Below are positions 1 through 6,897 of a DNA stretch of 64,000 nt, one piece after another. The translations under genes and the position numbers were made by a program. Within the stretch, counting starts at the first letter, position 1, and each line of letters starts with the position of its first letter. The notes under the pieces were generated by a model that saw nothing but the letters and a program-made list of their open reading frames with translations, was not told where the DNA came from and did not search any database. This DNA comes from an uncultured Bacillota bacterium (GTDB taxonomy: Bacteria; Bacillota; Clostridia; Christensenellales; Borkfalkiaceae): contig CASFTB010000002.1 in assembly GCA_949297575.1 (NCBI GenBank), positions 56,277-120,276 of the forward strand, in the 5' to 3' direction.

Positions 1-1418
1 GCGGAGAGCTGCCCCTTGCCGCCGTCTATGATGACGAGGTCGGGGCGGGGAAAATGCTCTTCCTCTTCCGTGCCGAGTTTGGAAAGGCGCCTGCGGAGCA
101 CCTCCTGCAGGCTTGCAAAATCGTTTGCGCCCTCCACCGTCCTGATGCGAAACCGACGGTATTGGGATCTGTCCGCCTCGCCGTCTATGAACACGACCAT
201 TGAGCCGACTTTGTCTACGCCGCTGATGTTGGAAATGTCATAGCACTCCATGCGGCGCGGATAGCGCGAAAGCCCCAACACCTCCTGCAGATGCCTGCAG
301 GCATTGACGGTCATATCCTCTTTATGCTTTATCTTGTCGATCGCCTTTTCAAGATATTCGGAAGCATTGTTTTCTGCCATGTCGAGGAGCTGCCTGCGCA
401 CCCCCTGTTTCGGAGAAAGAACGGAAACGCTCTTCGCGTACGAATGCCTGAAAAACTCTTCGATGAGCGCGCTTTCACAAAACTCCTGTACGATGAGCTC
501 GTCGGGTATTTGGTGGTTTGCATAATACTGCGCGATAAAGGAAGTGAGCGCCTCTTCATCGGAAGACGCATTTTCCACAGCAAAAGTGCTCGCCCCCTGC
601 ATGATGCCGCGGCGGGTGATGAGGATATTGACGGCGGAATACAATTTATTGCTCACATAGGCGATGACGTCCGCATTGATGTCCCTGTTGAGCGCGGTGA
701 TGCGCTTGAGAGAGATCTTGGAAAGCATCTCCAGTTTATTGCGGCAATCGAGCGCAAGTTCAAACTCCTCGGCCTCGGCAAAGGCGCGCATCTTCTCTTT
801 CAGCAGCCGCTCGACGTCGCCTTCCTCGCCGTCCAGGAAGCGCATCGCCGTCTTCACCCTTTCACCGTATTCCTCCGCGCCGATCAGGTGCGCGCAGGGC
901 GCCGCGCAGCGGTGGATGTGATAATTGAGGCAGGGCTTTTTCGCCTTTTCACCGATAGAAGTCTGGCACGTGCGCACGCCGAAAGCCATATTGACGATCT
1001 CCAACACATCCCGCACGCGCACGCCGCCCATATACGGCCCGAAATATTTACTGCCCTTTCTGAGCTTCCGCGACACCGTAAAGGCGGGATACTTTTCAGA
1101 GACGGATACTTTGATATAAGGATACGTCTTGTCGTCCTTTAAAAGTATGTTATATTTCGGCTTATATTTTTTGATCAGGTTATTTTCGAGAGAAAGCGCG
1201 TCGATCTCCGATTTTGTGATGATATAATAGAAATCGGAGATGTTTGCGACCATCGCCGCTACTTTCTCAGTCTTGAGCGAAGAATGAAAATACTGCCGTA
1301 CTCTGTTTTTGAGCACGCGCGCCTTGCCGACGTAGATGACGTTCCCGTCCCTGTCCAGCATGATATATACGCCCGGCTTATCGGGCAGAAGTTTTAGCTT
1401 TTCCTGTAATTCGCTCAT
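1..1418 (-). CDS. uvrC: UvrABC excinuclease subunit C (partial, C-terminus beyond window)
   Basis: UvrC makes the two incisions of nucleotide excision repair after UvrAB finds DNA damage. The frame opens at ATG 1416-1418 and stays open for about 472 codons to the window edge, so the C-terminal RNase H-like and HhH parts are missing. The N-terminal GIY-YIG nuclease is visible (KPGVYIM near residue 14, VIYVGKAR near 28), followed by a cysteine cluster (CQTS...KPCLNY...CAAPC) and a UVR-type helical segment rich in E and K near residue 210. The last part reaches the DISNISG and VIIDGGKGQL motifs of the RNase H-like domain. It has its own promoter just upstream. Identity is secure by family motifs. 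Confidence 0.96.
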   Translation of the reverse strand, partial: MSELQEKLKLLPDKPGVYIMLDRDGNVIYVGKARVLKNRVRQYFHSSLKTEKVAAMVANISDFYYIITKSEIDALSLENNLIKKYKPKYNILLKDDKTYPYIKVSVSEKYPAFTVSRKLRKGSKYFGPYMGGVRVRDVLEIVNMAFGVRTCQTSIGEKAKKPCLNYHIHRCAAPCAHLIGAEEYGERVKTAMRFLDGEEGDVERLLKEKMRAFAEAEEFELALDCRNKLEMLSKISLKRITALNRDINADVIAYVSNKLYSAVNILITRRGIMQGASTFAVENASSDEEALTSFIAQYYANHQIPDELIVQEFCESALIEEFFRHSYAKSVSVLSPKQGVRRQLLDMAENNASEYLEKAIDKIKHKEDMTVNACRHLQEVLGLSRYPRRMECYDISNISGVDKVGSMVVFIDGEADRSQYRRFRIRTVEGANDFASLQEVLRRRLSKLGTEEEEHFPRPDLVIIDGGKGQLS

Positions 1419-1456
1419 AGAGTATACTTCACGGCAGGCATTCTTCCGTCGGAAAC

Positions 1457-1485
1457 ATTATACAATACCGCGGCAAAATTTGCAA
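1457..1485 (-). promoter_or_regulatory. Promoter of uvrC
   Basis: On the minus strand TTGCAA (1480-1485) and TATAAT (1457-1462) are separated by exactly 17 bp, about 40 bp ahead of the uvrC start. Sigma-A type by consensus; not tested. Confidence 0.7.
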
Positions 1486-1511
1486 TAAAAAAGAGCAACT
1501 GCACGTCGCCC
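1486..1511 (-). terminator. Terminator after the ArsR gene
   Basis: GGGCGAC / GTTGCTC stem (with two G-U pairs) and a 5-base loop, followed on the minus strand by six T. It lies directly after the ArsR stop codon. Confidence 0.6.
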
Positions 1512-1517
1512 TTTTTC

Positions 1518-1865
1518 TCAGTACCCCAAAAACTCGACACCCTTCAGCAAAACGTCGTTCACGGTATCGTTTTTGAGGCTGTAAAAGATAACTTTCCCGC
1601 AGCGGCTGCACTTGACGATGCCGATATTTTTCAGCAGGCGCAGCTGATGGGAAACCGTCGTCTGGTTTATGCAGAGGACGCGTGAGATATCCGTCACGCA
1701 CATCTCTGTAATTGCCAGCGCAGACAGGATGCGCACTCTCGTGCCGTCTGCAAACACGGAAAAGAAATCGACGATACCCGCAAGGATCTCGCCCTCCGGC
1801 ACATAACTCTCTACAAGCTCCTGCGTTCTGCCGTCCAAAAGCAAGGTTTCTCCAATGCCGACCAT
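1518..1865 (-). CDS. ArsR/SmtB family transcriptional regulator
   Basis: A 115-residue winged-helix protein of the ArsR/SmtB family, which represses metal-resistance genes until a metal binds. The core runs from about residue 38 (FADGTRVRILSAL) through the recognition helix (NQTTVSHQLRLLKN) to the wing (VIFYSL). The usual alpha-3 metal motif ELCVCD reads EMCVTD here, so one of its two cysteines is missing; a CSRC pair just after the recognition helix may offer thiols instead. It sits 225 bp downstream of the copper ATPase on the same strand but has its own promoter and terminator. A copper- or thiol-responsive role is inferred from context only; the inducer cannot be read from sequence. Confidence 0.88.
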   Translation of the reverse strand: MVGIGETLLLDGRTQELVESYVPEGEILAGIVDFFSVFADGTRVRILSALAITEMCVTDISRVLCINQTTVSHQLRLLKNIGIVKCSRCGKVIFYSLKNDTVNDVLLKGVEFLGY

Positions 1866-1898
1866 GTCCGCCCTCCGCCGAATAAAATTTATACTTTC

Positions 1899-1927
1899 AT
1901 TTTATACGTTGCAGGCTGATATGTCAA
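1899..1927 (-). promoter_or_regulatory. Promoter of the ArsR gene
   Basis: TTGACA (1922-1927) and TAAAAT (1899-1904) with 17-bp spacing on the minus strand. The start region downstream is AT-rich with an imperfect ATAAAA...TTTTAT symmetry that could be an operator. Confidence 0.65.
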
Positions 1928-2089
1928 TATAAGCATATGAGATCTTTCGTCGCATTTGCGCTGTTTATGAACTATTTTGTCAAAGCGGGCTCTTTCGGGG
2001 CCTGAACAGGTTTCTCCCGTCCGCGCGCCCCTGCCCGGCGAAGACAGCCAAAGGCGCGCAGAACCTGCAGCAACCCGCCCATCGGGCGG

Positions 2090-2290
2090 TCATTTGACCT
2101 CTTTGACGGTATATCCCGCATCTTCCACCGCCCTGACGAGGACATCGTCCGGGACATCCGTTTCCACGATCGCGCGCTTCTTTTTGAGCTCCACCGCAGC
2201 CTGTACGCCCTCGATGGCATTCAGTGCCTTTTCGACGCGCGCGCTGCAATGCGGGCAGCTCATGCCTTCGATGATCAAGATCTTTTTCAT
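2090..2290 (-). CDS. Possible separately translated CopZ-like copper chaperone (in-frame internal start of copA)
   Basis: The last 66 codons of copA form a complete HMA domain beginning ATG AAA AAG at 2290. Directly before this ATG, inside copA, lies AAAGGAG with an 8-base spacer, a strong Shine-Dalgarno sequence in an otherwise GC-rich coding run. The product (GMSCPHCSA at residues 9-17, ending AGYTVKEVK) has the size and motifs of CopZ, a cytoplasmic copper chaperone that delivers Cu(I) to CopA. Either copZ has fused to copA by loss of a stop codon and kept its signal, or two products are made from one frame. The signal is seen; translation from it is inference. Confidence 0.5.
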   Translation of the reverse strand: MKKILIIEGMSCPHCSARVEKALNAIEGVQAAVELKKKRAIVETDVPDDVLVRAVEDAGYTVKEVK

Positions 2291-4606
2291 GTTTTTATCT
2301 CCTTTGCCTTTTTCGGCTTCCGATTTATGCTTCGGTTTAAATCGCATCAGCCTGAGTGCGTTTGTCACGACAAAGACAGAACTGATGCTCATCGCAAGGG
2401 CGCCGATCATCGGGTTCAGCACCCATCCGACGGCATATAGGGCGCCGGCTGCGATGGGGATGCAGAGCAGGTTATAAATAAAAGCCCAGAACAGATTTTC
2501 TTTAATATTCCGCACCGTCGCCTTGCTCAGGTCGACGGCAGAATTGAGTGCCCGCAGATCTCCTCCCACGAGCACGACATCCGCAGAGTCGATCGCGACG
2601 TCCGTTCCGTTCCCCATGGCGATGCCGATATCCGCCTCCTTGAGAGCGGGAGAATCGTTGATCCCGTCCCCGACCATCGCCGTAACGGCGCGCTCTTTGT
2701 TTTCGGCAACGGCAGCCAGCTTGTCCGCCGGAAGCATTTCCGCGGCGACGCGTTCAATGCCCGCCTGCCGCGCGATCGCATGCGCGGCAGAAGGAGCATC
2801 GCCGGTCAGCATGACCGGCTCTATGCCGCGCTCTTTCAGCCCCTTGACGGCGTCTGCACTCCCTTCCTTTATCGTGTCTGCCACGGCAAAGAGTGCGGCT
2901 ACCGCCCCGCCCGAAGCAAAATACAAGACCGTCTTCCCTTCCTCTTCCATGCGCGGTGCATCTTTTTCCGCGGCCGAGACGATGACCCCGCGCTCCTCGA
3001 GCAAGCGCCGGTTTCCGATCAGGGATTCCTTTCCTGAGCACAGCGCAACCGCGCCCTTACCCGGGAGATATTCAAACGCAGACGTGTCTGCAAAGCGGAC
3101 ACCTTCCTGCCTACCCTCCTCTACGATGCAAGCTGCAAGCGGATGATTCGAGTTCAGCTCTACCCCGCCTGCTTCCGAAAGTGCAAGTTCGCGCGTATAG
3201 TCTCCGTAGACGAAAATATCCGTGACGCGCGGCTTTCCTTCGGTGATCGTCGCCGTCTTATCCAACAGGACGATGCCGATGTCCTTCGCCCGCTGCAGAG
3301 CCTCCGCGTCTTTATACAGGATCCCCATCGCGGCACCCCGCCCCGTAGCAGCCATGACGGCGACGGGCGTCGCAAGGCCGAGCGCACACGGGCAGGAGAT
3401 GACGAGCACGCTGATCGCCATGCTCAGGATCTCGGGAACGGTGACGCCGACGGCTCCCGTCCCCCAAAGGATCATCCAGACCGCGAAAGTCGCTGCAGCG
3501 ATCGCGAGAACGACGGGCACGAAAATGCCGGCGATCTTATCCACGATCCTTTCGATGGGCGCCTTGGACGAACCCGCCTCGCGCACCATCTTGATGATCT
3601 TCGACAGGACGGTATCTCCGCCGACCTTCTCCGCACGGATGCGGAGGATATTTCCCCGGTTGACGGATGCGCTGGTGACGAAGTCGCCTTCGCCCACTTC
3701 GACGGGCAAGCTCTCCCCCGTTATCGCCGATTTGTCCACAAACGAATTTCCGGACAGAACATGGCCGTCCACCGGAAGGCTGTCGCCCTGTTTGACGACG
3801 ACGATGTCCCCTTGTACCACTTCGGACAACCTGATCGTCCGCTGTTCGCCATCTCTTTCGACCGTGACGCTGTCCGGCGCGAGGCGGAGCAACTTTTCCA
3901 CTTCCTCGCCCGTCCTGCTCTTTGAGCGCGCTTCCAGCCATTTTCCGAGCGTAACGAGCGTCAGCACCATTGCGGCAGATTCAAAAAAGAGATCGTCCAT
4001 GGCGAGTGCGTGCGCATCCTCCGCAAAGGGAAGGAGGAACATGACGACGACGCTGTATAAAAAGGAAACGGCGCTCCCCAGGCTGACGAGCGTATCCATG
4101 TTCGGTACCCTCTTCAGGAGGGCGCGCACACCGCTCTTGAAGAAGGCAAAATTGATAAAGAGCACGGGTGCCGTCAGGAGGAGCTGCATGAGCGCAAAGT
4201 TGCCGGCGCTCTCATGCGGGTCCCAAAAGAAAGGCAGAGGCGCCCCGAACATGTGCGCCATCGTAAAGTACATGAGGGGAAGCAAAAAGCAGAGGGACAG
4301 GAGAAAGCGCCGCTTCAATTTCTTTGCCTCTTCCCCGAATGTATTTGCATGCCTTTCCGCCGCGACCTTGGCGACCTCGGCTCGTTCCTCACCATTTTCG
4401 AAGGCTTCCGCCCCATACCCGAGCGCGATGACGGCATCTGCGATCTCTCTGTCCGTGACCGTGCTTTCATCGTAATCGACGGTCATGCACTCACCCATCA
4501 GGCTGACATTCGCACTCTTCACGCCCGCCATCTTTCCCACCGTCTTCTGTATCCCGGCGGAACAGGCTGCACAGGTCATTCCCTTGACAGTAAACTTCTT
4601 TTCCAT
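2090..4606 (-). CDS. copA: Copper-translocating P1B-type ATPase with N- and C-terminal HMA domains
   Basis: An 838-residue copper-exporting ATPase of the inner membrane. Domains in order: HMA metal-binding domain (GMTCAACSAG, residues 9-18), membrane helices, actuator (ITGES), the copper-transport motif SCPCALG, P-domain, HP motif (NSNHPLA), TGD, and GDGIND. The phosphorylation site is D449, but the motif reads DKTATIT, not DKTGTIT (see findings). A second HMA domain (GMSCPHCSA) is joined to the C-terminus at residue 773, preceded in frame by a good ribosome binding site, so a separate CopZ may also be made. Two near-identical 12-bp direct repeats lie in its promoter. The ArsR gene follows. 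Start chosen because the HMA domain begins immediately after it. Confidence 0.95.
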   Translation of the reverse strand: MEKKFTVKGMTCAACSAGIQKTVGKMAGVKSANVSLMGECMTVDYDESTVTDREIADAVIALGYGAEAFENGEERAEVAKVAAERHANTFGEEAKKLKRRFLLSLCFLLPLMYFTMAHMFGAPLPFFWDPHESAGNFALMQLLLTAPVLFINFAFFKSGVRALLKRVPNMDTLVSLGSAVSFLYSVVVMFLLPFAEDAHALAMDDLFFESAAMVLTLVTLGKWLEARSKSRTGEEVEKLLRLAPDSVTVERDGEQRTIRLSEVVQGDIVVVKQGDSLPVDGHVLSGNSFVDKSAITGESLPVEVGEGDFVTSASVNRGNILRIRAEKVGGDTVLSKIIKMVREAGSSKAPIERIVDKIAGIFVPVVLAIAAATFAVWMILWGTGAVGVTVPEILSMAISVLVISCPCALGLATPVAVMAATGRGAAMGILYKDAEALQRAKDIGIVLLDKTATITEGKPRVTDIFVYGDYTRELALSEAGGVELNSNHPLAACIVEEGRQEGVRFADTSAFEYLPGKGAVALCSGKESLIGNRRLLEERGVIVSAAEKDAPRMEEEGKTVLYFASGGAVAALFAVADTIKEGSADAVKGLKERGIEPVMLTGDAPSAAHAIARQAGIERVAAEMLPADKLAAVAENKERAVTAMVGDGINDSPALKEADIGIAMGNGTDVAIDSADVVLVGGDLRALNSAVDLSKATVRNIKENLFWAFIYNLLCIPIAAGALYAVGWVLNPMIGALAMSISSVFVVTNALRLMRFKPKHKSEAEKGKGDKNMKKILIIEGMSCPHCSARVEKALNAIEGVQAAVELKKKRAIVETDVPDDVLVRAVEDAGYTVKEVK

Positions 4607-4627
4607 ACGGCCCTCTCAAACACTACC

Positions 4628-4672
4628 TATACGGTTGCATTTATTATAATATACGGCTGCATTGCAAGTCAA
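4628..4672 (-). promoter_or_regulatory. copA promoter with two 12-bp direct repeats
   Basis: On the minus strand TTGACT (4667-4672) and TATAAT (4643-4648) are 18 bp apart. The plus-strand words TATACGGTTGCA (4628-4639) and TATACGGCTGCA (4650-4661) differ at one base, have a 22-bp period (two helical turns) and flank the -10. This looks like an operator for a metal-responsive regulator; which one is unknown. Confidence 0.6.
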
Positions 4673-4744
4673 GAGTTCCGAGCCGCCTTTCCGCACGGAG
4701 ACAGATCCTGCGGCATTTAAGCCCTATAAATTGCCCTCAAAAAG

Positions 4745-4794
4745 CAAAAAAGATAGCCCGGACATCCTCTTTAAGGCAGAGTGTCTGAGCTATC
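4745..4794 (-). terminator. Terminator after tRNA-Leu
   Basis: Long stem-loop on the minus strand (GATAGC...GCTATC outer stem, GACA/TGTC and CTCT/AGAG inner stems) followed by six T, beginning 7 bases after the tRNA CCA end. Confidence 0.8.
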
Positions 4795-4800
4795 GGAAGT

Positions 4801-4887
4801 TGGTGCCGCTGGTCGGGTTCGAACCGACACGGTATCGCTACCACTGGATTTTGAGTCCAGCGCGTCTGCCAGTTTCACCACAGCGGC
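4801..4887 (-). tRNA. tRNA-Leu (anticodon CAA)
   Basis: Class II tRNA of 87 nt with encoded CCA. The acceptor stem GCCGCTG pairs with CAGCGGC. The anticodon arm is CTGGA-CTCAAAA-TCCAG, giving CAA, which reads UUG. A long variable arm and the T-loop GGTTCGAACCC are present. Its own promoter and terminator flank it. Confidence 0.97.
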
Positions 4888-4899
4888 GCTTACTTTATT

Positions 4900-4928
4900 A
4901 TTATAATATAACGGCGGATTTTTTTCAA
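4900..4928 (-). promoter_or_regulatory. Promoter of tRNA-Leu
   Basis: TTGAAA (4923-4928), 17-bp spacer, TATAAT (4900-4905) on the minus strand, about 13 bp ahead of the mature tRNA 5' end. Confidence 0.75.
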
Positions 4929-4947
4929 GCAAAATGAGTCTGTATTT

Positions 4948-4984
4948 AAAAAAAGAAGGGAACACGGCGCACCGTGTCCCCTTC
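4948..4984 (-). terminator. Terminator after htpG
   Basis: GAAGGGGACACGG / CCGTGTTCCCTTC, one of the longest stems in the window, with a 4-base loop and seven T on the minus strand, starting 5 bp after the htpG stop. Confidence 0.9.
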
Positions 4985-4989
4985 CTCGC

Positions 4990-6834
4990 TCAGCCGACGT
5001 ACGTTTTCAGCAAAGACATATTGTTTTCCGTAAACGCCTTCATCTCTTCGGGCGTAAGTTTTTTATAAGAGAGCATCGCCATATAATACACCTGGTTGGC
5101 GACAAACTTTCTCTTCTCTTCATCAAGCCCCATAAAGGCGGCAATGACGGGATTTGCCGTGTTTATGATGATGGTCATGTCCCTGTCCGCGTCCGCACCC
5201 GCAAGGCCGTAAAAGGCGTTCATCTCGCTGAACCTGCGGGAAATTTCCGCCACGTTGATGATTGCAGGTACGCCCGCATTTTTCAGCTTTTCTGCCTTGA
5301 CGGCGATCTGCGTATTGGCGAGAGCTGCCTTGAAGGCTTCGACGAGTTCCTTGTTCTCTTCTTCTACGCCCGCGCCCTCTTTGAGCGCCGCATCGACATC
5401 CGCGTCGATACGCAGGAAACGGTATTTGCCTGTATCCTTGAATTCGAGATAGCTCAAAAAGTGAGGGTCTATGAATGTATCGCAGACGATGGCATCCAGC
5501 CCGGCATCCTTGAACATGGAGATGTACTGCGCCTGCCCGACTTCATCCGAAACATAATAGACGGTCATCGGCTCCTTTTTTTCGTCCTTCTTCTCTTCCG
5601 CGGCACCTTCTCCCTGTTCCTGCCCGCCCATTCCGACAAATTCTTCGAGCGTCTTGTATTCGCCGTTCAGCTCCTTGAAGATGATGATGTCCTTGACCTT
5701 AGAATAAAAGTCCTCATCCTTGATACAGCCGAGTTTGATGAATACGGAAATATCGTTCCAGCAGGCGACAAACTTTTCTTTATCGGTCTTAAACAGGCCG
5801 GTGAGCTTATCGGCGACCTTCTTGGTGATATGGCGGGAGATCTTCTGCACCTGCCTGTCATTCTGCAAAAAGCTGCGCGATACGTTCAGCGGGATATCCG
5901 GGCAATCGATGACGCCGTTGAGCAGCAGGAGGTATTCGGGGATGACCTCTTTCAGGTTGTCGGCAATGAAGACCTGATTGCAGTACAGCTTGACCTTTCC
6001 TCGTTCAAGCTCCACTTTGCTCTTGACTTTGGGGAAGTACAGGATCCCCTTCAGGCGGAAGGGATAATCCATGTTCAGATGGATCCAGAAGAGCGGATCG
6101 TGGTAATCGTGGAAGGTCTTTCTGTAAAAATCCCTGTATTCCTCATCTGTACAATCCTTCGGATTCTTCAGATACAGCGGGTGGGTGTCGTTGAGCGGCT
6201 TGTCGTCCTTGCCCTTGTAATCATAATAGATATTGTACGGCATGAACGCACAATATTTTTCGACGAGCGAGCGCAGCGTGCCCTCTTCGAGGAATTCCTT
6301 TTCTTCCGGCGCGATGTGCATGACGATCTTTGTTCCGCGCCCCTCTTTTTCGCAGGTCTCAATGGTGTAGGTGCTCTCTCCGTCCGACTGCCAATGAACG
6401 GCAGGCGCACCTTCCTTGTAAGACTTTGTAAAGATCTCGATGTTTTCCGATACCATGTAGGCAGAGTAAAAGCCCAGGCCGAAATGCCCGATGATCCCTT
6501 CACCTCCCGCCTTTTCGTACTTTGCAACGAAATCTGCGGCGCCGGAGAAGGCGATCTGCGTGATATACTGTTCGACCTCCTCTTCCGTCATGCCGATGCC
6601 GTTGTCCTCGACGGTCAGAGTGCCTGCCTGTTTGTCTGCCGATATACGAACGGAGTATTCTGCCTCGTCTCCGGCCGCCTCGCCCATATCTACGAGCTTT
6701 TTGAATTTTGTGATGGCATCCACGCCGTTCGCAACGATCTCGCGCAGAAAGATGTCCTTGTCCGAATACAGCCACTTCTTGATGATGGGCATCATATTTT
6801 CGCTGGAGATCCGGATATTCCCTTGTTTAGCCAT
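4990..6834 (-). CDS. htpG: Molecular chaperone HtpG (bacterial Hsp90)
   Basis: A 614-residue cytoplasmic Hsp90, an ATP-driven homodimeric chaperone. The N-terminal GHKL ATPase domain shows DNGIGMT and GHFGLGFYSAYMV; the middle domain carries the client-binding region; the C-terminal dimerisation domain ends KTYVG. Length is as in Escherichia coli HtpG. The frame opens 20 codons further upstream, but the start is set at ATG 6832-6834 because GGAGG lies 7 bases before it and the chaperone homology begins there (MAKQGNIRIS). A charged linker rich in E and K near residue 425 separates the domains. Single gene, with a strong terminator behind it. Confidence 0.97.
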   Translation of the reverse strand: MAKQGNIRISSENMMPIIKKWLYSDKDIFLREIVANGVDAITKFKKLVDMGEAAGDEAEYSVRISADKQAGTLTVEDNGIGMTEEEVEQYITQIAFSGAADFVAKYEKAGGEGIIGHFGLGFYSAYMVSENIEIFTKSYKEGAPAVHWQSDGESTYTIETCEKEGRGTKIVMHIAPEEKEFLEEGTLRSLVEKYCAFMPYNIYYDYKGKDDKPLNDTHPLYLKNPKDCTDEEYRDFYRKTFHDYHDPLFWIHLNMDYPFRLKGILYFPKVKSKVELERGKVKLYCNQVFIADNLKEVIPEYLLLLNGVIDCPDIPLNVSRSFLQNDRQVQKISRHITKKVADKLTGLFKTDKEKFVACWNDISVFIKLGCIKDEDFYSKVKDIIIFKELNGEYKTLEEFVGMGGQEQGEGAAEEKKDEKKEPMTVYYVSDEVGQAQYISMFKDAGLDAIVCDTFIDPHFLSYLEFKDTGKYRFLRIDADVDAALKEGAGVEEENKELVEAFKAALANTQIAVKAEKLKNAGVPAIINVAEISRRFSEMNAFYGLAGADADRDMTIIINTANPVIAAFMGLDEEKRKFVANQVYYMAMLSYKKLTPEEMKAFTENNMSLLKTYVG

Positions 6835-6857
6835 ATTAACACCTCCGAATGAACAAA

Positions 6858-6878
6858 GGCCCCGCTTGCGGCGGGGTC
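6858..6878 (-). terminator. Hairpin between ispH-rpsA and htpG, probable terminator
   Basis: CCCCGC / GCGGGG stem with a 5-base loop, followed on the minus strand by CCTTTGTT. The tail is weak but the position, 20-40 bp after the ispH-rpsA stop, fits. Confidence 0.55.
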
Positions 6879-6897
6879 TTTGGAAAATATACAAAAA

